Shown here: one piece after another, positions 42,281-52,600 of the stretch
How positions within the stretch are numbered: the first letter of the stretch is position 1
Layout of the letters: each line of letters begins with the position of its first letter
Assembly (NCBI RefSeq): GCF_014174255.1
Contig: NZ_JABEQJ010000017.1
Coordinates: 41,467 to 105,466, forward strand
Origin: Gluconacetobacter sacchari
GTDB taxonomy: Bacteria > Pseudomonadota > Alphaproteobacteria > Acetobacterales > Acetobacteraceae
Direction of reading: 5' to 3'
Length of the DNA stretch: 64,000 nucleotides
The notes under the pieces: generated by a model
The model's database searches: none
Told to the model about the DNA's origin: nothing
What the model saw: the letters and a program-made list of their open reading frames with translations, nothing else
Program-made: the position numbers and the translations under genes

Positions 42281-43108
42281 GTGCCCCGTTCCGTAGTCCG
42301 CTGCGCCCTCGTCGGCGCGGCAACGCTCTCGCTTGCCTCGTGCTCCGGCATGGATGCGGCCGTGAACCATGGCACGCTCGACGTGCATACGCATATGTCT
42401 GAGACCGTGTTTCTCGATCCTGTGCCGACCGCGTTGCACACGATCTATCTCGGGATCCGCAATACGTCGGACTATCCGGATCTGGATATCCGTGGCGCGC
42501 TGGCGCAGGCGTTGCAGGCGCGGGGATATGCCATCGTCTCCGATCCGGGTCAGGCGCATTACCTGCTGCAGGCCAATGTGCTGCAGGCGGGCAAGCTGAC
42601 GGATGCGCAACGCTCGGCGTTGCTCTCCTCGGCCTATGGCCAGCCGCTGCAATCGGTGGGCATCGGCGCCGCCGCCGGGGGCCTTGTCGGTGGGCTGACC
42701 GGCAATGCCGGGGCGGGCCTCGGCGTCGGGCTCGGGCTGATGGCGGCGTCTGCCCTGATCAATTACGCCTATCAGGACGTCACCTACGCCATCACCATCG
42801 ACATTCAGCTCTCCGAGCGTCCGCTCGGTGGCGGCAAGGTCTGGGAGCACAGCCACATGCATCACGGCTCAGGCTCGAGCCGCATGCAGACCGGCGTCAC
42901 CGAGGCCACCGCGCAGAGCTACGGCGTCGAGACCTCGGGCGACACCTCGTCGAACGCGCGCGATCAGGACATCACCGAAAGCGCCGACTTCAAGAAGTAT
43001 AACCTCCGCGACGTCGCCTATGCCGATCGCGTAAACCTCAAACTGCAAGACGCCATGCCGGCGCTTACGCAGCGTCTCGCGGGCTCCTTCGCCAATCTGT
43101 TCGAGTGA
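42281..43108 (+). CDS. traT: TraT-like outer-membrane lipoprotein (surface exclusion/complement resistance)
   Basis: A 275-residue lipoprotein. The signal peptide ends in the lipobox LSLASC with Cys21. TraT hallmarks are DVHTHMSETVFLDPV, TIYLGIRNTSDYPDLDIRGA, ALQARGYAIVSDPGQAHYLL and the glycine-rich helix AAAGGLVGGLTGNAGAGLGV. Plasmid TraT sits in the outer membrane, blocks redundant conjugation between donor cells and reduces complement killing. It heads a run of five plus-strand genes (42281-46153) with small gaps or overlaps and has its own promoter with operator-like repeats upstream. Confidence 0.88.
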   Translation: MPRSVVRCALVGAATLSLASCSGMDAAVNHGTLDVHTHMSETVFLDPVPTALHTIYLGIRNTSDYPDLDIRGALAQALQARGYAIVSDPGQAHYLLQANVLQAGKLTDAQRSALLSSAYGQPLQSVGIGAAAGGLVGGLTGNAGAGLGVGLGLMAASALINYAYQDVTYAITIDIQLSERPLGGGKVWEHSHMHHGSGSSRMQTGVTEATAQSYGVETSGDTSSNARDQDITESADFKKYNLRDVAYADRVNLKLQDAMPALTQRLAGSFANLFE

Positions 43109-43114
43109 GCGGCG

Positions 43115-44074
43115 ATGACGCCTCTCGAACTCTGGTCACGGCTCCGCACCCGTTTCATGGTCCTGTCGCTCCGGATGCGTCTCGGCACCGGCATTGGCGC
43201 CATCGTCGGGGTGGGGGCCGTCTGGTGGGCGATGACGCCGGGCCTGGACGGACGTCTGATGGCGGCCGAGCGCGCGCAGTATCCACACGGACGGCGCTTC
43301 GTCATCAATCACGACGGGCTCACGAGCTGGGGCGGCTGCATGCAAGGCGCGGTGCATTATCCCCTGTCGACGGGCGCATCGCGGATCGGCAGCAGTCCGC
43401 GTGACGTCGAATGGTTCCCCGATAGCGGCGTCACCGCCGCGTCCGGACACGCCTTCCTGTTCTCCGCGTGGCCGAAAGGACGGACACCGCCGCTGGAGCA
43501 GGATCTGACCGCCCGCGGGATCCTGACCGAGACGCCCGTTCCGCTCGATCGAGACGGACGAGATCCGGACGGGCACCGGATCGTCCGGGAGGAGACGATG
43601 CTCCTCTATCTCGTGCGTCCCTGGGATGCGCGCATGACATTCTGCACGAATTACGCCGTGCCGTCCTTCCGCCCGTTGACGAACCCCGGCAGCATCGAGT
43701 CCGGGGGACGTTTCCTTCCTTCCCGGCTCTCCGATCAGACGGTCCCCGACGATCCGGGCGTCATGGTGCCGCGCCAGGTGCAGTGGGCGACGAGTCAAGT
43801 CGCGGGCTTCGTCGTCACCGACACGCCCGAGACGCTTGACCATGCCGTGCGTCGCATCGGCAGTGACGGAGAAATCTACTACACCGCCATCGTCGGCATG
43901 CGTCGTCATCTGCCGGGTTGGATGCGCACGCCGGTCTTCCGGGCGGCATATGGCGGCGCGGCCGGGATCGACCCCGATCGGCTGCATCCGGTCGAGACCG
44001 CCTTTCGTGTGCAGGACGGCAGGCTGACCTGGGACAGCGAACAACCACGTCTGACACCGGGAGATCCGGAATGA
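43115..44074 (+). CDS. Hypothetical single-pass membrane protein in the TraT operon
   Basis: A 319-residue protein with a cytoplasmic N-terminus and one membrane helix at about residues 23-40 (LGTGIGAIVGVGAVWWAM). The rest is periplasmic-looking: FVINHDGLTSWGGCMQG, YTAIVGMRRHLPGWMRTPVF. No family recognised. Its stop overlaps the next start as ATGA. By context it could be a partner in entry exclusion or envelope modification. Confidence 0.75.
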   Translation: MTPLELWSRLRTRFMVLSLRMRLGTGIGAIVGVGAVWWAMTPGLDGRLMAAERAQYPHGRRFVINHDGLTSWGGCMQGAVHYPLSTGASRIGSSPRDVEWFPDSGVTAASGHAFLFSAWPKGRTPPLEQDLTARGILTETPVPLDRDGRDPDGHRIVREETMLLYLVRPWDARMTFCTNYAVPSFRPLTNPGSIESGGRFLPSRLSDQTVPDDPGVMVPRQVQWATSQVAGFVVTDTPETLDHAVRRIGSDGEIYYTAIVGMRRHLPGWMRTPVFRAAYGGAAGIDPDRLHPVETAFRVQDGRLTWDSEQPRLTPGDPE

Positions 44075-44997
44075 ACCGGGCTCTCCTGTCAGGCAGTATT
44101 GCCGCCTTCGCACTCCTCGGCATACTCGGCCTCGGCCGCCCCATCATGCGGCGGCTGCACCGCGATGCCATCGATCCAAAGATGTTCCTGGCGCTGGTCA
44201 ACGCCGAGCATGACGCGCAGGGACAAAGCGCCGCGAGCGCGTGTCTGCGGCCCCTTTACGGGCAGTCCTTCTTCAAAGCAACGATGCCTGCAACGGTCCT
44301 TGGCGACCCGCGTGGCAGCTGGCTTCTGGTCAGCCCGGTCCCTGGCTACGGGATGAACACGAAGGGATATTTCTTCGGCACGTTGCAACGCGGGCAGCCA
44401 GCGCCCCTGCCGTTCCTCGCCGCCATGCTCGACGCCGGCGTCATCCATCGTGTCCCGGCCCGATGGCTGCGCTTCATCATGGGCGCGACCGAACAGGTCC
44501 GGTCGCCGGACGGCTCGCCCGTCACGCGCGTCATCGTGCCCGACCATCTCGATCAGATGCAGGGCGACATCCTCATCGGCACGCCACCGCCCGGGTTCAT
44601 CTATCTGACCGCCGCCATGGAACTGGCCCCGGGCCATTTCCCGGACGTGATCACCGGTCCCGACCCGCACGACGCCAACGGAAAGACCCCGCCCGGCATC
44701 CGTTATATGGACGGGCTTTGCTGGCGCCTGCATGCCGATCGGGTGCTGGAAGTCAGCGACGTCAACCACCAGTCGACGGGCACGCGCTGGATCGTCGCCG
44801 CCATCCGGCGACGGCCCGCGATATTGCCCGCCTGGCTGACCGATCCGCGTATCGCAGGGGCGGGCTATGCCGGTCAGGTGCTGACGACCGACGTGGTCCT
44901 GCGCAGCTTCCACGATTACGGCGCCGGCTGGGTGCTCGATCCGGCGCCGTATCTCAATGACCTCGCCAACCTTCAGATGCATAGCGTGACGCCATGA
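44071..44997 (+). CDS. Hypothetical membrane-anchored protein in the TraT operon
   Basis: A 308-residue protein with an N-terminal anchor (LLSGSIAAFALLGILGLGRP) and a large periplasmic part: SWLLVSPVPGYGMNTKGYFF, RLHADRVLEVSDVNHQSTGT and YAGQVLTTDVVLRSFHDYGA. Its topology and size are like the upstream gene, and both could be related proteins that have diverged. ATGA overlaps join it to the genes on both sides. Not recognised. Confidence 0.75.
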   Translation: MNRALLSGSIAAFALLGILGLGRPIMRRLHRDAIDPKMFLALVNAEHDAQGQSAASACLRPLYGQSFFKATMPATVLGDPRGSWLLVSPVPGYGMNTKGYFFGTLQRGQPAPLPFLAAMLDAGVIHRVPARWLRFIMGATEQVRSPDGSPVTRVIVPDHLDQMQGDILIGTPPPGFIYLTAAMELAPGHFPDVITGPDPHDANGKTPPGIRYMDGLCWRLHADRVLEVSDVNHQSTGTRWIVAAIRRRPAILPAWLTDPRIAGAGYAGQVLTTDVVLRSFHDYGAGWVLDPAPYLNDLANLQMHSVTP

Positions 44998-45599
44998 TGC
45001 CCAGACACCCGTTCCTGTTCCGCATGCCTGGCGTCGCCGCGCTCGTGCTCCTGCTGACAGCATGTTCGAGTGGCACGGAAAATGCCCGGCCCGATCCCGT
45101 CGACCTGTCGCAGTTCGGCAAGGGCACCACGCGTTTCACCGTCATCGGCGCGGTGGGCAGTCCGCAGGGTAGCGTGACCCAGCCCAATACGCGCCGGTGC
45201 GATATCTACCAGCTCTACACCTCAGGCCTGACCGCCGGCGGCAAGGCCGCCATGGCGGCCGGGGAAACGATCACCGATATCGCAACGCTCGGGCTGGCCG
45301 AGATCGTCTGGACCCCGGTGCATGCCGGAACACGCCCCCGCATACATACCGTGCTGTTCTGTTACGACGACGCCCAAAGTCTGGTCGAGCTGTTCGACAA
45401 GGATCCATCCGAGCGCCGCCAGGCCCGGCACGTCATCGTCGATGCCGAGGCCTATTCCCGGCCCATCGTGCTGAAGGCCGCGCCATCAACTGATCCCGGC
45501 AGCGCGGCCGATGCTGCCCCTGTCGTGACGACCCAATCGACGGCGCCTGCAAATGCAGCGACCAGCCCCGCCACGCCGGCCAATCTGAAGGCGCCGTAA
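44994..45599 (+). CDS. Lipoprotein in the TraT operon
   Basis: A 201-residue lipoprotein. The signal peptide reads GVAALVLLLTAC with lipobox LLTAC, Cys24. The mature part has GKGTTRFTVIGAVGSPQGSV, a pattern used for small periplasmic/outer-membrane lipoproteins, then FCYDDAQSLVELFDKDPSER and a Ala/Pro/Thr tail. The start overlaps the previous stop. It may work with the TraT-like protein at the surface. Confidence 0.8.
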   Translation: MMPRHPFLFRMPGVAALVLLLTACSSGTENARPDPVDLSQFGKGTTRFTVIGAVGSPQGSVTQPNTRRCDIYQLYTSGLTAGGKAAMAAGETITDIATLGLAEIVWTPVHAGTRPRIHTVLFCYDDAQSLVELFDKDPSERRQARHVIVDAEAYSRPIVLKAAPSTDPGSAADAAPVVTTQSTAPANAATSPATPANLKAP

Positions 45600-45646
45600 G
45601 GGCCGGAACGATCCGTTTTTTATCCGATGAACGAAAGGAGACACTC

Positions 45647-46153
45647 ATGAAGCCTGGTTTAACCGTCAGCCTCACCGTAGCGCTCGTGGCACTCTCGACC
45701 GCCGACGCACGTGCCGCCGACTACAAGGGCGCCTTGGGGCACGTGCACTGGCTCGACAGCACGAAGGCCAAGCCCCTTGGTGCGGCGGCCGGCTCTTTCC
45801 TCGACGGCACCCCGACCTTTAAAAAGACGGCGCGGGGCTATGTCGATGAATGCGGCACGCCCGCGAAGCCGAAGCGCCTGTCTCTCGATCTCGGCGGAAC
45901 GCTCGGCACAGTCCCTGCGATCGTCATCGATGATGCTGGTTGTTACGGCGCCGAGGGTTCGCAGTTCACCGTTTTCGACAGCAGGCACCATGTCCTGTTC
46001 CAGGACACGGCCGCCTCGATCGGCGTGCTGCCCACCACCCACGACGGTGTCCGGGACATCGGCACTGGCATTCCAGGGCCTACGGTGCCGCTGTTTCGGT
46101 GGTCGACAGCGGACCATGCCTTCAAACATTTCATGGACGTCAATACGTATTGA
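45647..46153 (+). CDS. Secreted/periplasmic protein at the end of the TraT operon
   Basis: A 168-residue protein with a signal peptide (LTVSLTVALVALSTADARA) cut before ADYKGALG. The ATG has GAAAGGAGA upstream. The mature part contains two Cys (DECGTPAKPK and DDAGCYGAEGSQF), likely a disulphide, and ends YVDVNTY-like. No family recognised. A 47-base gap separates it from the lipoprotein, still compatible with co-transcription. Confidence 0.78.
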   Translation: MKPGLTVSLTVALVALSTADARAADYKGALGHVHWLDSTKAKPLGAAAGSFLDGTPTFKKTARGYVDECGTPAKPKRLSLDLGGTLGTVPAIVIDDAGCYGAEGSQFTVFDSRHHVLFQDTAASIGVLPTTHDGVRDIGTGIPGPTVPLFRWSTADHAFKHFMDVNTY

Positions 46154-46189
46154 CTGAAGCGGGCCCTGGTCCGCGTCACAACACGGGAC

Positions 46190-46483
46190 GTGTCACAATC
46201 TTGCTCCGGACCGTGGGTAAAACGGGTTCACCCAGTCAAGCGTCGGGCAGCAGCCAAGGTGCGCAGGACTATTCTAGGCGGCTGGAGAGTTTATTCCAAG
46301 ATGGACAGCGCCCTCGGAAGCGCTGCTCGTACTACCAGGGCAGATGCTGTCGCTGCCTCCGTTGCACTATTCGTACGCACCATGCAGCCAAACGGTGCCA
46401 GTCTGCGTCAGATTGCGACGGCCGTGACTGCGCAAGGTGTGCAGACAACACGCGTTACGCGCCGACCATCAGCGGAGACATGA
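46190..46483 (+). pseudogene. Serine recombinase C-terminal remnant
   Basis: The segment ARTTRADAVAASVALFVRTM, then NGASLRQIATAVTAQGVQTT, is the region linking the catalytic domain to the C-terminal helix-turn-helix of small serine resolvases. The catalytic N-terminus is absent and the upstream residues are not resolvase-like. The frame ends soon after QTTR. It is a relic of a resolvase gene at the border of the mobilisation region. Confidence 0.55.
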
Positions 46484-46910
46484 GGTGACAAAGCCTGCCT
46501 GCCGTGACTCGTCGCGGCCGTGACGCGGCGTCCCTCTGAGCGGCCGCCACGTTCAGGAAATGTGAGCTTCGATCCTTTCGTCGCGCTTCTCCGGGGTCAG
46601 CTGCCCGGCGTGATCCCGAGGCATCGGGAAACAGCCCGACCGCACCAAGGGTGCCTTGGTCTGTAACAGAATTTCGCATCCCGGGTTGTCCGGGCGATGT
46701 CCGCGCAATTGTGGCCGACTGTCCGGCTCATGTCATGCGATGCTGCCGCGGTGATAACGGTTCGTGTCGTCTCCGCGGCACTTTGCGAGGGCGCCTGTCA
46801 CACGCGTGATTCACTCAATTTCCTGGCAGGTCCTGAACAGCGCATTAAATATATCAGCTGTCGATCCTGACCGTGGTGGTACGGCATGACGGCAAGGGGG
46901 AAAGTCTGAC
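46484..46910. other. Non-coding gap upstream of the mobilisation genes (possible oriT)
   Basis: About 430 bases without a supported gene. TGCCGCGG at 46744-46751 and CCGCGGCA at 46773-46780 form an inverted repeat with a 21-base loop. In IncP-type plasmids the transfer origin lies next to traK. The position ahead of a traK-like gene makes this the best place for oriT here, but no nick sequence is recognised. Confidence 0.4.
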
Positions 46911-47423
46911 GTGAAGCCTTTGTCCAGCGACGAACTGACGGCGCGCTTCCGCAAGGCACGGTGGAAGACACGCGGCCATGAGCTTCGGGTTTTTATTGAG
47001 CATCATCATGAAGCATTGCGGACGATCCTGGACACGTCCCGCGACTTCAAGACATTGACCGCCGCCCTCGCGGAAATCGGGCTTCGTAATGCGCGCGGTG
47101 GACCACTCTCTCCCGACACGGTGCGCAAAGCATGGGCCCGCGTGGACAAGAGGCTCGCCGAAGCGACGCCGCTCGTGCCAACGCGCGGAACGCCAGTCCG
47201 CCTGGTCGATGGCACGGGGATACCGCCCCGTCCTGTGCCCGCCCCCAGAACGCATGCGCCTGTTCCCGCGTCGTCATCCAGGGAGCCGGTTCAGCCGGCC
47301 TCGATGAACTCGGACGGCCGGAAATCGAAGGAAAAACTGGCTGCAGCGACCCATATGCTCCGGGCCAGCGAGCCGGCCCTGCCGACCCCCGTCGTCCGCG
47401 GAGACCGCAATCCAGACCAATGA
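46911..47423 (+). CDS. TraK-like mobilisation accessory protein
   Basis: A 170-residue basic protein, KPLSSDELTARFRKARWKTR, with helical HHHEALRTILDTSRDFKTLT and ALAEIGLRNARGGPLSPDTV, then an unstructured Pro/Arg-rich tail. Size, charge and place directly ahead of a TraL-like P-loop gene agree with oriT-binding accessory proteins such as TraK. GTG start with a purine-rich GGGGGAAAG ahead. Homology is not certain. Confidence 0.6.
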   Translation: MKPLSSDELTARFRKARWKTRGHELRVFIEHHHEALRTILDTSRDFKTLTAALAEIGLRNARGGPLSPDTVRKAWARVDKRLAEATPLVPTRGTPVRLVDGTGIPPRPVPAPRTHAPVPASSSREPVQPASMNSDGRKSKEKLAAATHMLRASEPALPTPVVRGDRNPDQ

Positions 47424-47748
47424 GGTTTAGCCATCACGAAATCTTGAACGGCTGACGACTTCCCGATCTCAAGCACTTCGGTATCGCCCGGATGACACGC
47501 CGTGGCACATCATGACACGTCCACGCACAATATTCACTGCGTACAGATGATCCGTTCTTCAGGTTGTAATCTCATATTGCGAAATACTCGTTGATAATCT
47601 GTTGTTGCGGACTGTCGCGCCGTGTGCGTAAGGATATCGACGTTGGGCCGGAGCCGCTACTTTTTGCCAGTTTATCTGGAAATATTAGCTTTGACAGGCG
47701 CGACGATCAGTATTTTTCCCAGTCTCGACCGACCAATGGAGAACTGTA
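47424..47748. other. Intergenic region before the TraL-like gene
   Basis: 325 bases, more AT-rich than its neighbours. ATGACACG occurs twice 20 bases apart in ATGACACGCC and ATGACACGTC. It holds no gene with a convincing start. It may contain the promoter of the TraL-like operon or oriT sequence. Confidence 0.4.
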
Positions 47749-48534
47749 TTGCCAAACCATGCAAACAGGGCAGTCGTCGACGAAACTTCGGCAGAAAAAC
47801 CCGACAGCAACACGAGCCATTACCCAAACTGCTTGTTCCTCGGCGGCCGCGGGCAGCTCGGCAAATCCTTCGCGGCGCGGTGGTTCCTCGAGCGCGCTCG
47901 TGAGGTAGGGCGGGCAGTGCGCGTGGCTGACGCCGATCACACGAACCAGACCCTGCGCGGGTTTGTCAGTGATGCTGTATCACCTCCATCTGCCGACCCG
48001 GTTTCAGTCCAGGGCTGGCTCGAGGACGAACTTGCCAGCGCTGCGGCCACGAACACCTCGATCATCGTCGATTTCGGCGCAGGTGATCAGGTAATTGCGA
48101 ATCTTGCTCGCGAGGTCACGCTCGTGGAAGCCATCAAGGAAATCGGGCTTCAACCCACCGCGGTCTATTTTATCGGCGCAGATCCTGACGATGTCGCAAC
48201 GGTGGAAATGCTTCTTCATTCCTTCGCCCCAACGGCCACGATCATCGCCTACGCGAGACATGTCGTCGCGCGGCATGTGGATCCTTCGGTCGCGCTGCGC
48301 AGCCTGATCGAGCGCTCCAACATGCTCTCCGCATTACTCGACGGCGACGCCAGACTCGTTCCGGTTCCAGTATTAAGTTGCGCCCACAAGCTGAGCGAGC
48401 GCCGGGTCGGTTTTCTCGATGCCATGTCCGGGCATGGCCCGGAACCGCTCGGGCCATTCGATCGCCAGCGGGTGACCACCTGGTGGCGCGCTATGGAAAC
48501 TGCCTTCACCCCAGTCCTGCACTGGCTTCCGTAA
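47749..48534 (+). CDS. TraL-like P-loop NTPase
   Basis: A 261-residue nucleotide-binding protein. Walker A is GGRGQLGKSFAARW, followed by RVADADHTNQTLRG and IIVDFGAGDQVI (Walker B-like). The fold is of the MinD/ParA kind, as in TraL of IncP plasmids. The start is TTG, with GGAG eight bases ahead. It lies between TraK- and TraM-like genes, the traK-traL-traM order of IncP transfer regions. A role in relaxosome assembly or mating-pair signalling is plausible. Confidence 0.72.
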   Translation: MPNHANRAVVDETSAEKPDSNTSHYPNCLFLGGRGQLGKSFAARWFLERAREVGRAVRVADADHTNQTLRGFVSDAVSPPSADPVSVQGWLEDELASAAATNTSIIVDFGAGDQVIANLAREVTLVEAIKEIGLQPTAVYFIGADPDDVATVEMLLHSFAPTATIIAYARHVVARHVDPSVALRSLIERSNMLSALLDGDARLVPVPVLSCAHKLSERRVGFLDAMSGHGPEPLGPFDRQRVTTWWRAMETAFTPVLHWLP

Positions 48535-48560
48535 TCAACAATCAACGCTGGAGAGTAGAC

Positions 48561-49373
48561 ATGAACACCAACAATAACGGTACGTCCAACGCCAACACCA
48601 GCCGAACGATGCTCGACGCGGCGAAGGCGTACGGAATTGCCCCGGAAGATCCGCTGTGGCCCATCATGGCGCAATGGGATTCCGCCGTCATGACGCTCGC
48701 GGCGCAGCGGGACGCGCTCGAGGAGCTGGGCCGTCGCGTCGGATCCGAAATCAAGACGTCCCTCGATGCGCGCACGCAGTATCACAAGGCCGAGGCCGCG
48801 GGCCTCGCCGCGATGGCGCAACAGGTGCAAGCCGAAACGATCCGCCAGATCGGAGAGCATGTCGCCAGAGCGGCTGACGAGGCCCTTACCCGCCGCGTGC
48901 GCTCGTTCGACCGCAACACACTCGCCGGCAGTGCACTGGCGGCGGTCATCATCGCTGCAAGTCTGTTTGGCATCGGGCACTGGCGCGGCTATTCGAGCGG
49001 TTTCGCCATCGCCACCACGCAGGGCGACGCCCGTTTCGACGATAGCAAGCGCGCGCACGACGCTGAAATTGCCGCCCTCGAACGCAACGCGACTGACGCA
49101 GCCCGGCTCTTTCACGATCACCCTGAGGAAATCGCGGCCTGGGCTCCCCTGATCCAGCTCAACCGGCTGGCGGCGACGAGTCTCCCGTCGAATCCCCTCA
49201 ACATCTGCCGCTACCGCACCGTGTTCGCATTCGATCAGAATCCGAATCAGATCGGCTGCTGGCTGCCTCTGCGCATTCCGACGCAGCCCGATCGTCCGGC
49301 GACGATGGGGATACCGGGACCGGTGCCGTCCGGCGCACCTTCGGAGATGCAGTACAATGAAAACGTCCAGTAA
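48561..49373 (+). CDS. TraM-like membrane-anchored mobilisation protein
   Basis: A 270-residue protein. The N-terminal 120 residues are helical and charged, then one membrane helix, LAGSALAAVIIAASLFGIGH, then a periplasmic part with HDHPEEIAAWAPLIQLNRLA and Cys-containing NPLNICRYRT/IGCWLPL. GGAGAG lies upstream of the ATG. Its position after the TraL-like gene fits TraM, but sequence similarity cannot be confirmed by eye. It overlaps the next gene by 17 bases. Confidence 0.66.
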   Translation: MNTNNNGTSNANTSRTMLDAAKAYGIAPEDPLWPIMAQWDSAVMTLAAQRDALEELGRRVGSEIKTSLDARTQYHKAEAAGLAAMAQQVQAETIRQIGEHVARAADEALTRRVRSFDRNTLAGSALAAVIIAASLFGIGHWRGYSSGFAIATTQGDARFDDSKRAHDAEIAALERNATDAARLFHDHPEEIAAWAPLIQLNRLAATSLPSNPLNICRYRTVFAFDQNPNQIGCWLPLRIPTQPDRPATMGIPGPVPSGAPSEMQYNENVQ

Positions 49374-49659
49374 ACCCGCAGGAGCAGAAAGCGACGTTTC
49401 CACCCTGATCGAGCTCCTCGAAACCGTCGTGGACATCCAGCAGGAGCACGGAAAATTATTAGCGCGCCTTGCATCGGCGCTTGCCCAACCTCCATCCGAA
49501 GAAGCGGCTCTCGCCGAAAGCCTCCGCGCCATCGCCGAGGCCATCGAGCGGCGATCCGCAGACATCTCTACCCTTGGAGAGGAGATCCGTCGGCTTCCCG
49601 ATCTCCTCGGTGCGACCTTGTCGGCGGCTTTCGGGACATACCTCCTGGACAAGGAATGA
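49357..49659 (+). CDS. Small helical protein preceding the relaxase
   Basis: A 100-residue protein, mostly helical: VSTLIELLETVVDIQQEHGK, LAESLRAIAEAIERRSADIS. It looks like a coiled-coil or MobC-like accessory. Its start overlaps the TraM-like gene and its stop overlaps the relaxase ATG, so the three are translationally coupled. It likely assists relaxase loading at oriT. Confidence 0.66.
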   Translation: MKTSSKPAGAESDVSTLIELLETVVDIQQEHGKLLARLASALAQPPSEEAALAESLRAIAEAIERRSADISTLGEEIRRLPDLLGATLSAAFGTYLLDKE

Positions 49660-52600
49660 TGCTGACGTATCGTACCGGCGTCGGGGGCAGCCCCTCCGCA
49701 GCACGATTCATGGCAGATCATCTGCTCGATTCAACGATCTCGGTCGCCCAACTGCGATTATTTCAGTATTATAATGGCATGCCTGCCCCGTTCACGTCGG
49801 CGACGTGCCCCGCCGAGATCGGCGATACGGTCAGTCCGCGGGTCTTGTCGGCGCTCAGACTGTCACCATCCCGGTCAGGCCTGTCCCGTGACGTGATCAT
49901 GAACCTGCTGAGCGGCTTCGCCGCGGATGGAAGTCCCATTGCCGGAAAGCAATACCAGTCCGGCGGAGAGAGCATAAGGTCGGTCCTTAACCTTCCCACG
50001 GACACTCTCCCCGATGCCGACGGGTGGCGCCACATCGCAGGGCTCGCAATCGGCAGAAGGCAATCCGGACAGGACAAGAAGCGCTGCAGCGCGGCGCGGC
50101 GCCTGCTTTCCCTCTTCGGTGTGCCCCGCGAACATCCCGTAGACCTCGCGCTGTGTACGCGGCTCGGCGATGGCCTGGATTACGCGGGACGTCCGATTGA
50201 CCGACAAGTCATTAGCGAAGCGGTTTCGTTCAGCAAGGTCCGGATCGGTTACATCGACCTCACCTGGTCGGCGGACAAATCGATCTCCGTTGCATGGGCG
50301 CTGGCAACAACAGACGCCGAGCGCGCGATGATCCTGCAAGCTCACCGGAATGCCGTCAGCAGCGCGATGACCATGATCGAGACCATCATCGGTCGCGCGC
50401 GAAAAGGCAAAGCCGGCGCTGCGGGTTTCGACGCGGGACATATCGGCTGGATTCGCTTCGAGCATTTTACCGCGCGCCCGACGGCCTATGTCGAGGACAC
50501 CGATCCCCTGAGCGGGATGCCGCTCACCCGGCCCCTCGCCGTTGGTATCCGTGGCGACCCGCAACTGCATACGCACGTGATCGTCCCCAATGTCGTCGTT
50601 ACCGCCAACGGACGGGCGGGCGGCCTGGACCTCGATCGGCTCAGCGGTCGCATCAGGGAATGCGGAGCGGTCTATCAAGCCTTCCTGGCTCGCAATCTGC
50701 GCGAGATCGGCGTCGAGGTGCGGCGCGACAAGAAAACGGGTGCGGCGCGGCTGCCCCTGGTTCCCGATGACGTGCGCGCCGCTTTTTCAAAACGGACCCT
50801 CGATGGAACGGATGCCGCGCGGGACTACGCGTCGTCCCGGGGGCTGGATTGGGGGCTTCTGACCCCGACGCAACGGATTTCACTCCTGAAGCAAGGTGTT
50901 CAGGGGGATCCTCGTCAGTCCAAATCGGACGATATGGCGAGCATGACGACCTGGCGGGCAACAGCGCGCAATCTCGGGTGGACGGTACCGCGCTTTGTTC
51001 ACCAGCATGTCTCGCGCCCGCTCCTGGATGACGCTGCAAGACTGACCGCGGCTCACCGAATTACAGCCTTCCTGCTGGCGGAACGGTTTCGACAGACCGC
51101 GGTCATCAACGGGCCCGAGGCGCGGGTCTGCGCGGCGCAGGCGTTGGTCGAGGCAGGGATTGAGGCGGCGGCCGATATCGATGACGTCGTCACGATGCTC
51201 CGTGAACAGCCCTTGACCCTGGACGATCAGGACACGGCCCTTATCTGCGTTGCGGACACGGATCGGCGCGGCGAGAGCCGCCTGCGTATGACCACGGCGC
51301 TGCACGTCGCCCGGGAAGAGGAAGTTATCGCGCTGGCGCGATCAGCAGCGACAGATCACAGCGACGCGCTGGACGAAGCGACGATCGATGCCGCCGTACA
51401 GGCAAGCGGGTTCGATTTCTCCTCGGCACACGGACAGCTTCAGCGCCGGGCGATGAGCGCGCTCGGCACCAGGGGGCGCCTGGCGGTGCTCGTCGGCGTC
51501 GCGGGCTCGGGAAAGACGACACTCCTCGCCCCGCTTGTTCACGCCTGGTCGGCGTCGGGACGCACTGTACTCGGCACCGCGGTCGCATGGCGTCAGGCCG
51601 AGGAACTGACCGGAGCGAACATCGTCGATGATCGTGTATTCGCATGCCAGGGGTTAATCCACGGCCTAAAGACCGGCGCGATTGCGCTCGACTCACGCTC
51701 GGTCGTCGTACTGGATGAGTTGAGCCTTCTGAGCACCGTGCAACTGCTCGAACTCCTTCGCGCCCAGCAGCGGACCGGGTGTCGAATGGTCATGATTGGC
51801 GATCCCCTGCAATGCCAGGCGGTCGAGGCCGGCCCGGTTGTTGACCTGCTCCGACGTGCCCTCGGACACGAAGCGATCCCCGAACTGATCTCCAGCGTGC
51901 GGCAGCGGACGGAGCGCCAACGCGCCACGGCACTCATGCTGCGCGAGGGGAACGCCCGGGCGGCGCTCGACCGGAAGGCAGAGGACGGAACTCTGCTTCT
52001 CGCGACAGGGGATTATCGCAGCGTCGTTGGGCGGATCGCGGATCTCTGGCTCGAGCGGCATCGCAAGGGCGCAAGCCTCGACGACTTCACGCTGACCGTG
52101 TCCGCTCCCACAAACGCGGATGCCCGCGAAATCGCCCGGGCAATCCGGGATCGCCGTCGCGCACTCGGCCAGCTCGGGCCGGACCTCATCGAAATCGAGG
52201 CAATCGATCAACATGGCACGGACTACACGATGCGGCTCGCGGTCGGCGACAGGATCCGACTTTATGCCCGCACCAATGCGCGTTGCACGGACGGGCGACG
52301 CGGGATCATCGGCAACAATGGCTCGGTCCTTGAGGTCCTTGCCGCGTCCGAGAAGGGTTTGAGCGTCCGCAACAAGAGGGGGCGGTCAGGGTTCATCCCA
52401 TGGCCGACCCTGCATGATCCGCGGTCAGGGAAGATCAGGCTCGGATATGGTGACGTCCTTTCGATCGATGCCACGCAAGGGGTAACGTCGACCGAGCATA
52501 TTGAAGCGATGCCAGCGGGATCGGGCGCGGTCGACGCACATCGTGCCTACACCCAGGGATCGCGGCACAGGGAAACGACCTGGCTGGTGACGTCTGAAGC

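Noticed and set aside
47591..47908. Plus-strand frames overlapping the start of the TraL-like gene
   Set aside because: Low-complexity Ser/Arg products in the wrong frame. The TraL-like frame has the P-loop and a placed ribosome site.
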